From NCBI GenBank assembly GCA_030066875.1, contig JASJAS010000026.1:1-32595 (forward strand): a DNA stretch of 32,595 nucleotides, read 5' to 3'. How positions within the stretch are numbered: position 1 is the stretch's first letter; the number at the start of each line of letters is the position of its first letter. The position numbers and the translations under genes were made by a program. The notes under the pieces were generated by a model. The model made no database searches and was not told the origin of the DNA. It worked only from the letters and a program-made list of their open reading frames with translations. Shown in pieces: positions 1 to 6,121 of the stretch. This stretch comes from Acidimicrobiia bacterium (GTDB lineage: Bacteria; Actinomycetota; Acidimicrobiia; Spongiisociales; UBA5794).

Positions 1-26
1 GCGGTCATCAGGTCAACTACACGCAT
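1..26 (-). CDS. Start of a probable CBS-domain protein (cut by window edge)
   Basis: On the minus strand an ATG at 26-24 opens a frame reading MRVVDLMT before it leaves the window. A GGAGG Shine-Dalgarno sequence lies at 40-36, nine bases upstream, which is good spacing. The pattern M-x-V-x-D-L-M-T is the usual opening of CBS-domain proteins, which bind adenosyl ligands. It follows the GNAT/acyl-CoA synthetase gene on the same strand after about 85 bases. Only eight codons are visible, so the start is fairly well supported and the family is a guess. Confidence 0.45.
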
Positions 27-110
27 ACGCTGCTACCTCCGCTGTGGTGTGGGTCCATTCTGGCAGGCCTGTGAGGTCCGATGCGGAATCGGCGCAGGTC
101 GTTGCGGCGG

Positions 111-2843
111 TCAGAGCTCAGAGAGGACGTCGCGGCGCGACGGTAGCCAAGCACCGACAACAGGACGGACCTTGATTCGGGCATCAACAATGCTCAAACC
201 ATGTCCGGGCTCAGCGACCTTTACGGGGTTGAGATCCATCTCCATGATCTCCGGAAGGTCGGCCACCAGGGCGGAGACACGCAACAAGGCTTCGCGCACT
301 GCAGCTACATCGCCGGCGGCTCCGCCCCGATATCCGGCCAGCAATTGCGCCGACTTGACTTCATCGATCATCTCGGCGGCATCTAGATCGGTGAGCGGAT
401 GGATCCTGAATGCGACGTCGCCGATGAGTTCGACAAAGACTCCGCCCAATCCAAAGACGATGAGCGGGCCGAAGTTGGGGTCCTCGGTCATCCCGATGAG
501 AACCTCATGGCCGCCTTCCACGAACTGTTGGATCAAGACACCCTCAGGATCTGAGACCGCACTGGTAACCGCGGCGTAGGCGTCTCGCACAGCCATTTCG
601 CCTTGGACGTTGAGCACCACGCCGCCCACGTCGGATTTGTGCAGGGCCGACTCGGCGATGACCTTGAGAACGACCGGGCCACCGAGAGCGGCAGCTTGGG
701 CCACGGCTTCGTCCTCCGATGCCGCCACCGCAGACTTGGGCATTGCCAGGCCGTACGCATCCAGGACCGCCTCGACCTCGTCGGGATCGAGCCAGCCGGC
801 AGCGTCGCGGTCGAGTGCCGTATCCACGATCGTCCGCGCCCGGGTACGGTCGAGATCGCGGAATTCCACAGGCGATCCTTCCTTCTTTTCCCGCCATTCG
901 ACGTACTCGACGGCCCTGGTGAGGGCCAGCGCAGCCGGCTCTGGGAAGGGGTAGGTAGGGATTCGCTTGTCGCCGCTGCTGAAGAGCTGCGCCGCACCCT
1001 CCGAACTCATATAGACAGTCAAGAAGGTCTTCTCCCCATGGTGACGGAATGCAGCGTCGCGGATGGCTACAGCCATCTCCTCGGCACCCTCCGGGGCCGC
1101 TGGAATGAAGATCGTGATGACGGCGTCGATCTCATTAGACGTGAGGAGGACCTCGATACAGGCGGCGTACTCCTCCGGCCCCGCCGAGGCAATCATGTCG
1201 ACGGGATTGCCTACCGCGGCGTCCGCAGCCAGGAAGCCGCGAAGCTCGTCTTTCAGCTCGTCGGAGAACTCAACCACCTGCAGCCCGTTGGCCTCGAGAG
1301 CATCGACAGCGAGGATGCCCGGACCACCGGCGTTGGTGACGATTCCGATCCGCCGACCCTGGGGCAGGGGCTGGTTTGCGAGCAGTGCGGTCACGTCGAA
1401 CAACTCAGTGAGGGTGTCGGTCCGAATGACCCCTGCCTGGCGAAACAAGGTGTCGACTGCAACGTCGAGGCTGGCCAGCGAACCCGTGTGGCTCGACGCC
1501 GCCCTTGCTCCGGCCGCGGTCCGCCCCGACTTGACGGCCACAATCGGCTTCTGTTTGGCAATCCGCCGCGCCGCCCTGGCAAACCTGCGGGGATTACCGA
1601 AAGACTCCATGTACAGGAGGATCACATCGGTACCCGGATCGGATTCCCAATAGAGCAGTAGATCATCGCCGGAAACGTCCGGCTGGTTGCCGATCGAGAT
1701 GAAGGTCGAGATCCCGATATTGAGCTCGGTTGCGTAATCCAGGATGGCAACCCCGAGCGCGCCGCTCTGGCTGGACATAGCAACGTTGCCCGGCGGTGGT
1801 GACAGCGGTCCGAATTGGCCGTTCATGCTGATAGCGGAATCCATGTTGATGAGGCCCATGCAGTTGGGCCCGACCAGGCGCATCCCGGCTCCACGGACGA
1901 TCCGCATCAGCTCTTCCTCGAGCGCGGCACCCTCCTCCCCGGTTTCCGAAAACCCGGCGCTGATAACAACGAGACCGCGCACACCCTTTTCGACACACTC
2001 GCGGGCAACGGCGGTCACAAAGCGCGAAGGAACCACGATGAACGCCAGATCCACACGATCCGGCACATCCAGAATCGAAGGGTAAGCCTTGACCGACCGC
2101 ACAACGTCGGCCTTGGGATTCACCGGAAAGACGGGCCCGGTGTAGTCGCCGTTGAGCAGGTTGTTGAAGAGACGGCCACCGATAGACAACGGTTCGCGGC
2201 TGGCCCCGATCACCGCGATTCCGTTGGGGAAAAACACAGGCATCAACGAGGCGGCGATTGCCAGCTGCTCGTCGACCTCATCCGCTTTGTCCAGACCGGG
2301 CGTGTCGGTGGTTGGGAATTCAACCGTGTAGAGACCCGCATCCGGTTCCCGCCGCATCGGGTATCCAGCGTTGCGGAAGACGCGAATCATCACATGGTTG
2401 TCGGACAACACCGTTGCTCTGAAGGCATTGATCCCGAGGCGGCGTGCGTAGCTCGTCAGGTAACGAACCAACCGGCTGGCGATGCCTTTCCCCTGCTCCT
2501 CATCGATCACGGCAAACGCCACATCGGCAACCTCAGGGTCGGTCTCGTCGCGCCAGTACCGTCCGACACCGATGATCTTGCCGTGGCGCAGGGCGATGAG
2601 GGCCATCCGGTTGCGATAGTCGAGCCGGGTGAATGCCTCCAATTCTTCAGGCTCGAGCCTCTCCTTTGCCTGGAAGAACCGGTGATAGACCGTCTTCCGG
2701 GACATCCGGGTCAACATCTCCTGCAGCCCGTCGGCATCCGCCGGAAGGATCGGACGCACCGCAATGGATGTTCCGTCCCTTAGCGCGGCGTTGATCTCCC
2801 AACCCTCTGGGTAGCCCGCGGGTCGCGTCGAGTCTGCGGTCAT
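111..2843 (-). CDS. GNAT acetyltransferase fused to NDP-forming acyl-CoA synthetase (Pat/AcdA-like)
   Basis: A 910-residue fusion. Residues about 15-175 form a GNAT domain with the acetyl-CoA loop EEQGKGIA near 117. A CoA-binding Rossmann domain (GIAVIGAS) begins near 208, succinyl-CoA-ligase-like domains follow, and an ATP-grasp domain fills about 677-900. Related proteins are either protein lysine acetyltransferases (PatZ/Pka; Streptomyces PatA with GNAT at the N terminus) or ADP-forming acyl-CoA synthetases. The SSHTGSLA histidine (about residue 452) and the HKSDVGG histidine of the ATP-grasp part, both used for phosphoryl transfer in ADP-forming acetyl-CoA synthetases, are retained. I chose the ATG at 2843 because GGGAG lies just upstream; an in-frame TTG at 2882 has no such site. 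It is divergent from the lipoprotein gene. Confidence 0.9.
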   Translation of the reverse strand: MTADSTRPAGYPEGWEINAALRDGTSIAVRPILPADADGLQEMLTRMSRKTVYHRFFQAKERLEPEELEAFTRLDYRNRMALIALRHGKIIGVGRYWRDETDPEVADVAFAVIDEEQGKGIASRLVRYLTSYARRLGINAFRATVLSDNHVMIRVFRNAGYPMRREPDAGLYTVEFPTTDTPGLDKADEVDEQLAIAASLMPVFFPNGIAVIGASREPLSIGGRLFNNLLNGDYTGPVFPVNPKADVVRSVKAYPSILDVPDRVDLAFIVVPSRFVTAVARECVEKGVRGLVVISAGFSETGEEGAALEEELMRIVRGAGMRLVGPNCMGLINMDSAISMNGQFGPLSPPPGNVAMSSQSGALGVAILDYATELNIGISTFISIGNQPDVSGDDLLLYWESDPGTDVILLYMESFGNPRRFARAARRIAKQKPIVAVKSGRTAAGARAASSHTGSLASLDVAVDTLFRQAGVIRTDTLTELFDVTALLANQPLPQGRRIGIVTNAGGPGILAVDALEANGLQVVEFSDELKDELRGFLAADAAVGNPVDMIASAGPEEYAACIEVLLTSNEIDAVITIFIPAAPEGAEEMAVAIRDAAFRHHGEKTFLTVYMSSEGAAQLFSSGDKRIPTYPFPEPAALALTRAVEYVEWREKKEGSPVEFRDLDRTRARTIVDTALDRDAAGWLDPDEVEAVLDAYGLAMPKSAVAASEDEAVAQAAALGGPVVLKVIAESALHKSDVGGVVLNVQGEMAVRDAYAAVTSAVSDPEGVLIQQFVEGGHEVLIGMTEDPNFGPLIVFGLGGVFVELIGDVAFRIHPLTDLDAAEMIDEVKSAQLLAGYRGGAAGDVAAVREALLRVSALVADLPEIMEMDLNPVKVAEPGHGLSIVDARIKVRPVVGAWLPSRRDVLSEL

Positions 2844-2914
2844 TTCTGCTCCCAAAACGTCAAAACGCACAGTCTGGTTCAATCTGCCCGGCCCGCAGAA
2901 ACGGCGACACCTTG

Positions 2915-2920
2915 TACGCT
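2915..2920 (+). promoter_or_regulatory. -10 element TACGCT for a leaderless mRNA
   Basis: TACGCT fits TANNNT and is followed by six bases and then the ATG at 2927. There is no Shine-Dalgarno sequence, so the transcript probably starts at or next to the A of the ATG. The -35 region is not recognisable. Confidence 0.5.
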
Positions 2921-2926
2921 GCGGAT

Positions 2927-3604
2927 ATGCGCCGAGCAGCCCTAATTGCCATCCTCATACTGGCGGCATGCGGCGGCAATAGCGAGGCCACAACAACCAC
3001 GGAACCACCACCCTTGCCTACGTCCTTGGCCGACATCGTCATCGAGCCCACCCCGACGACGACCGCGACCACCTCATCGACAACCACGACCACAACGACC
3101 ACAACGACGTTGCCGCCTAACGCCGCCGCTGAGTTTGGCTTCACCCAGGTGGTGTTCGGCGAGAGCTCGTTTGTCGTGATCACCAACTGGGGCAACGCTC
3201 CCGGCAACCTCGAGGGGTACTGGCTGTGCCAGTTCCCGTCCTACGAACCGCTACCCCGGATCGAGCTCGCCCCTGGGGAACAGGCGCTGATCGGGCTGGC
3301 CCCGGATCCGCCACCCGAGCTCGCCGGGATGGCAACCATCGTCGACCTCGGTCCTGCGATCGGTTTGTTCAATGCCGATTCGGGAGAGGTCGCCCTGTAT
3401 CGCGACCAGGCCTTTGACGATCCCGAGAGCATGATTGCCTACGTCGAATGGGGCGAGCCGGGTCACCCCCGGGCAGAGGTTGCCATAGCCGCGGGTCTCT
3501 GGGACGACAGCGCAGTCGACGTCTTCGACGAGGCGCCCTCGATCTCATCAGGTGTTCACCCGGCCACTAGCAGTAGCGTTTGGTTCGCTGATGTCGGGGG
3601 TTGA
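2927..3604 (+). CDS. Secreted lipoprotein with Thr-rich linker and lamin-tail-like domain
   Basis: A 225-residue protein. It opens with MRRAALIAILILAACGG, a short lipoprotein signal with lipobox LAAC, so it should be lipid-anchored outside the membrane. A Thr/Pro linker with a run of ten threonines covers about residues 24-65. The C-terminal part (FVVITNWGNAPGNLEGYWL, then IELAPGEQALIG) has the N-x-G-x..L-x-G-Y-W-L plus L-x-P-G-E-x pattern of lamin-tail (LTD) beta-sandwich domains found on bacterial surface proteins. No catalytic motif is visible; an adhesion or cell-surface role is inference. The ATG at 2927 is preferred to the TTG at 2912 because it gives a proper signal peptide and follows a -10 box. 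Confidence 0.75.
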   Translation: MRRAALIAILILAACGGNSEATTTTEPPPLPTSLADIVIEPTPTTTATTSSTTTTTTTTTTLPPNAAAEFGFTQVVFGESSFVVITNWGNAPGNLEGYWLCQFPSYEPLPRIELAPGEQALIGLAPDPPPELAGMATIVDLGPAIGLFNADSGEVALYRDQAFDDPESMIAYVEWGEPGHPRAEVAIAAGLWDDSAVDVFDEAPSISSGVHPATSSSVWFADVGG

Positions 3605-3636
3605 GCCGACCACACCCGGATCAATCTTTAGGGATT

Positions 3637-3661
3637 GTTAGCAACTACTCGACGCGTCCCT
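3637..3661 (+). promoter_or_regulatory. Candidate response-regulator box, copy 1
   Basis: GTTAGCAACT at 3637-3646 is repeated exactly at 5833-5842. The match continues without gaps to 19 of 25 positions (CT, AC, GTCC and T shared at the same spacing), and both copies are followed by GATGGG. The conserved positions fall into two 11-base half-sites starting TTAGCAACT and TCGACGCGT, the phasing typical of OmpR/PhoB-type regulators. This copy lies between the convergent lipoprotein and kinase genes. Binding by the adjacent regulator is inference. Confidence 0.35.
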
Positions 3662-3663
3662 AA

Positions 3664-3757
3664 GCAGATGGGTGGGACAGTGACATTGCTACGCCACGCA
3701 GCAAGCAAGTTCGCAAGGGTGGACGCCCCTCATCTGCCCATCATTCTTGCGAAGGTG
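3664..3757 (+). ncRNA. Possible structured small RNA between convergent genes
   Basis: This 190-base gap has no convincing ORF but contains strong complementarity. TTCGCAAG (3710-3717) pairs perfectly with CTTGCGAA (3746-3753); GGTGG (3718-3722) can extend the stem with CCATC (3738-3742), leaving a C-rich loop. A competing stem joins GCAGATG (3664-3670) to CATCTGC (3731-3737). A small hairpin TTGCT/AGCAA lies at 3686-3704. The segment ends at the strong terminator at 3759-3789. It resembles the layout of actinobacterial C-rich-loop RNAs such as 6C, but I cannot confirm membership, and no clear plus-strand -10 box is seen. Confidence 0.25.
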
Positions 3758-3758
3758 A

Positions 3759-3789
3759 AAAGGACCCGCCCCAGCCCGGCGGGTCCTTT
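3759..3789. terminator. Bidirectional rho-independent terminator
   Basis: A perfect 12-bp stem, AAAGGACCCGCC with GGCGGGTCCTTT, closes a 7-base loop. On the minus strand it starts a few bases after the kinase stop and ends in TTTT. On the plus strand it is followed by a weaker T-rich stretch. It can serve the minus-strand two-component operon and any plus-strand transcript from the lipoprotein or small-RNA region. Confidence 0.8.
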
Positions 3790-3792
3790 GCT

Positions 3793-5112
3793 TTAGGCGG
3801 GCGGCCCAAAGCTCACCTCGACCCGGGCACCCCCGGACGTGGACTGCCCGAGCGTCAGATCCCCACCGGTACGGCGGGCCGATCGCAGCGCAATGTCCAG
3901 ACCCAGCCCGGTCGATCCGGCGCCGCTCTCGCCTCGTTCTAGCGGAGCGGAGTGCTCGAAGCCCTGCCCGTCGTCTTCGACAACGAGTACGGAGTAGCCA
4001 GGCGTGGCCCCGGGCCGGGTGTAGATCCGGTAATCCGTGCCTGGTTCGGTGTGCGCAAAGACATTGCCGAGTAGCGTGTCGACGAGCGCTCCGAGATCCT
4101 GGGCACTCATGGCGACCGATAGCCGGCCCTTGGTGGTGTCGACGGTCACCGACCGACCCTGCTCATCCGCAAGAACCTTCCAGAACCCTGCACGATGCCG
4201 GACAACGGCGCCGAGGTCGGCTTGCTCGGGCCCTGGTTGCTCTCCGGGGCGGCGTGCTTCCTCGATCATCTTGTCGACCGCCGCCTCTAGCCGATCGATG
4301 TCGTTGAGCAAGCTGCGAGCCGATTCACCGTCCGCGAGTGTTTCGGCTTGGAGACGTACCGCCGTCAACGGCGTCCGCAGCCGGTGGGATAGATCCGCTA
4401 CAGATTCCCGCTCCTCAGCGAGCAGCTGGCGGAGCCGCTCAGCCAGGAAGTTGAACGCCACTCCGACATCGGCGATTTCGTGCGGCCCCGCTGGGTTCAC
4501 CCTTCTATCAAGATCACCGCCGCCCAGTGCGAGGGCCGCGTCGGAGAGCTCTACCACCGGTCGAACCACCGACCGGCCAAGCCGGTCGGTAGCTACCACA
4601 GCGACGATGACGAGTAGGGCACCGAGCCCGGCAAGCATGGCCCACGCAACCAGCACACCCTCGGTGAGGTCTGCTTCCGGCACGAAGGCACGCACCACGA
4701 CATCCACCGTTTGATCGGGCGTATCGGCGGACAGCAATGGCACCAGAACCTCGGCACCGCCTTCGGTGAACGCGGTCAGCGGCCGTGCTTCGGCAAAGGC
4801 GATCTCGATGTTGTCGCTGTTGAAGACGGGCGCTCCCACGGTCTCGCCATCGGCGAACACGACGGTGACAGCCTCGGCATCGGCCCCGAAGACTTCGAGC
4901 ACCGCTTCACTGAGCGGAACCGTCACGACCCCTTCTTCCGACCGGGTCGTATCGACGATGAGCGCGGTTGCGATCGCGCGCGCGAGAGTCTCGGATCGGG
5001 AAAGGGCGCGGTTCTCTGCCTGATTCCGAATCAGCAGGGCGATGGGAATCATGAACGAGACGACGACCAGCATGCTGACCGTCAGCGAAAGGACGGCGAG
5101 ACGCTGCCTCAT
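3793..5112 (-). CDS. Membrane sensor histidine kinase
   Basis: A 439-residue kinase. Transmembrane segments lie at about 6-28 and 152-174 and enclose an extracytoplasmic sensor region of about 120 residues. HAMP covers about 175-230. The dimerisation/phosphoacceptor helix has SHRLRTPLTAV with His243. The ATPase domain carries the N-box region (NVFAHTEPG), the G1 box EDDGQGF and the G2 box GSTGLGLDIA. The ATG at 5112 overlaps the regulator's stop as ATGA, so the pair is translationally coupled; a longer frame reaching 5256 would run deep inside the regulator gene and is unlikely. The signal sensed cannot be read from sequence. A strong terminator follows directly. Confidence 0.93.
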   Translation of the reverse strand: MRQRLAVLSLTVSMLVVVSFMIPIALLIRNQAENRALSRSETLARAIATALIVDTTRSEEGVVTVPLSEAVLEVFGADAEAVTVVFADGETVGAPVFNSDNIEIAFAEARPLTAFTEGGAEVLVPLLSADTPDQTVDVVVRAFVPEADLTEGVLVAWAMLAGLGALLVIVAVVATDRLGRSVVRPVVELSDAALALGGGDLDRRVNPAGPHEIADVGVAFNFLAERLRQLLAEERESVADLSHRLRTPLTAVRLQAETLADGESARSLLNDIDRLEAAVDKMIEEARRPGEQPGPEQADLGAVVRHRAGFWKVLADEQGRSVTVDTTKGRLSVAMSAQDLGALVDTLLGNVFAHTEPGTDYRIYTRPGATPGYSVLVVEDDGQGFEHSAPLERGESGAGSTGLGLDIALRSARRTGGDLTLGQSTSGGARVEVSFGPPA

Positions 5113-5792
5113 CCTTCGGGTTGAACCAACTTGACACCAACACCGAAGACGGTCTGCAGATAGCGGCTCTCCGCAGCCGACTCCCCCAGCTTCTTGCGCA
5201 ACCAGGAAATGTGGACGTCGACGGTCTTCTCGCTGCCGCCGTAGGGTTGGCGCCAAACCTCGGCGAGCAGCTCGCGTTTCGAGACGACCTCGCCGGTGCG
5301 CTCCGCAAGAAAGCGCAGCAGATCGAACTCCTTTGGGCTCAGATCGAGCGGCTCACCACCCAACCGTGCCTCGCGAGCTGCGACGTCGACGACCAGGTCA
5401 CCCACTTTCAGCGGTCCGGGGCGACCCTCGGCACCGGCGCGACGCAGCACCGCACGCACTCGAGCTTCGAGCTGATCGACGGAGAACGGCTTGACCAAGT
5501 AGTCGTCGGCCCCCGAGTCCAACGTGCGAATGACGTCTCTATCCTCGCTGCGAGCGGTCGCCACGATGATGGGAACCTCGCTCACCGCCCGAATCATCTT
5601 GAGCAGCTCCGAGCCGTCCAGATCCGGAAGGCCCATGTCGAGAATCACAAGTTCGGGGGACACTCTGACAACTGCCTGGAGTCCTTCCATCGCCGTCGCC
5701 GTGGATTCGACGTCGTGTCCACGATCGGCCAGGAACCGGGCGACCAGCTCACGGATTCGCTGTTCGTCTTCGATGATGACGATCGATGCCAT
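5109..5792 (-). CDS. OmpR/PhoB-family response regulator
   Basis: A 227-residue regulator. The receiver domain (about 1-118) has the acidic pair E8/D9, the phospho-acceptor D52 in VILDMGLPD, and the conserved lysine in YLVKPF. A winged-helix DNA-binding domain follows (about 128-224: LSPKEFDLLRFLAERTGEVV, VDVHISWLRKKLG). It is transcribed ahead of the kinase and shares the ATGA overlap. The ATG at 5792 has no Shine-Dalgarno sequence but sits seven bases after TACAGT, so the mRNA is probably leaderless. An 11-base-phased repeat at 5833-5857 lies about 40-65 bases upstream of that start, where an activator of this family would bind, suggesting autoregulation. Confidence 0.95.
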   Translation of the reverse strand: MASIVIIEDEQRIRELVARFLADRGHDVESTATAMEGLQAVVRVSPELVILDMGLPDLDGSELLKMIRAVSEVPIIVATARSEDRDVIRTLDSGADDYLVKPFSVDQLEARVRAVLRRAGAEGRPGPLKVGDLVVDVAAREARLGGEPLDLSPKEFDLLRFLAERTGEVVSKRELLAEVWRQPYGGSEKTVDVHISWLRKKLGESAAESRYLQTVFGVGVKLVQPEG

Positions 5793-5799
5793 GTGTCCA

Positions 5800-5805
5800 A
5801 CTGTA
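5800..5805 (-). promoter_or_regulatory. -10 element TACAGT for the response-regulator operon
   Basis: On the minus strand TACAGT fits TANNNT and is separated by seven bases from the ATG at 5792, with no ribosome site between them. The -35 region is poor (TCTTGA at 17 bases, TTGAGG at 15), as expected if an activator bound at 5833-5857 helps RNA polymerase. Confidence 0.5.
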
Positions 5806-5832
5806 GAGAGATTCGCCGGACCTCAAGACCAC

Positions 5833-5857
5833 GTTAGCAACTCCTTAACTAGTCCTT
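5833..5857 (+). promoter_or_regulatory. Candidate response-regulator box, copy 2
   Basis: Tandem 11-base units TTAGCAACTCC and TTAACTAGTCC agree at 8 of 11 positions; a third, weaker unit begins TTGATGGGG. The site spans about -41 to -65 relative to the leaderless start of the regulator gene. It shares an exact 10-mer and 19 of 25 bases with the element at 3637-3661 on the other side of the operon. Direct repeats of 11 bases are the standard operator form for OmpR/PhoB-type proteins. Recognition by this regulator is inferred. Confidence 0.4.
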
Positions 5858-5860
5858 GAT

Positions 5861-5897
5861 GGGGCACAAAGGGGAACGAGCCCACAATGGGGACAAT
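5861..5897 (+). repeat. Short tandem repeats, consensus GGGGNACAA
   Basis: Four units of nine or ten bases run in series: GGGGCACAA (5861), GGGGAACGA (5871), CCCACAAT (5881) and GGGGACAAT (5889). They lie directly upstream of the 11-base repeat and 70-105 bases before the regulator start. They may extend the operator or form another protein-binding array; no coding potential is evident. Confidence 0.4.
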
Positions 5898-6121
5898 GCG
5901 GCAGAGACTCCTTCTCGTCGCCGGATGGGTTGCCTTTTCGGCGCCAGAAGTCGCTGCCTCGGTTGGAAGATGGGGAATCCGCCGATCGGGCGCCTTGCCT
6001 CCGGTGGCCCGACCGTACTGCGGACTCATCGCCGATCCTGGCGGCTTGTGAGTTGAACTCGAGCCTTGAAGGCGACGGGTAGGGAGTCTCCCCCGTCCCG
6101 CCGGTTACGGCTGCCATGGCG
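5898..6121. other. Intergenic region between the ABC-F gene and the two-component operon
   Basis: The whole gap between the ABC-F stop (6122) and the regulator start (5792) is about 330 bases. Besides the elements at 5800-5897 and the hairpin at 6071-6102 I find no gene. Short open frames on both strands (up to 96 codons) are rich in R, S, G and P, lack ribosome sites and look like GC-rich chance frames. I could not match any riboswitch family. Confidence 0.5.
6071..6102 (-). terminator. Hairpin after the ABC-F gene
   Basis: GGC-GACGGG (6071-6079) pairs with CCCGTC (6092-6097) and GCC (6100-6102), with two bases bulged. It starts 20 bases beyond the ABC-F stop. There is no T-tract, so it may be a weak terminator or an mRNA-stabilising hairpin. 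Confidence 0.4.

Noticed and set aside
1815-2783. 322-codon plus-strand frame inside the GNAT/acyl-CoA synthetase gene
   Set aside because: Antisense shadow rich in R, H and G with no recognisable motif. The same applies to 603-1661, 9043-9780 and 19962-21152.
2844-2882. Longer start (TTG at 2882) for the GNAT/acyl-CoA synthetase
   Set aside because: The ATG at 2843 has GGGAG at proper spacing; the extra 13 residues have no support.
3049-3116. Repeat or CRISPR-like array of ACCACGACG-type units
   Set aside because: These are threonine codons of the lipoprotein linker, in frame, with no spacers.
3664-3757. Firm assignment to the 6C RNA family
   Set aside because: The loops do not show the two clear runs of six cytosines, and I cannot run a covariance search.
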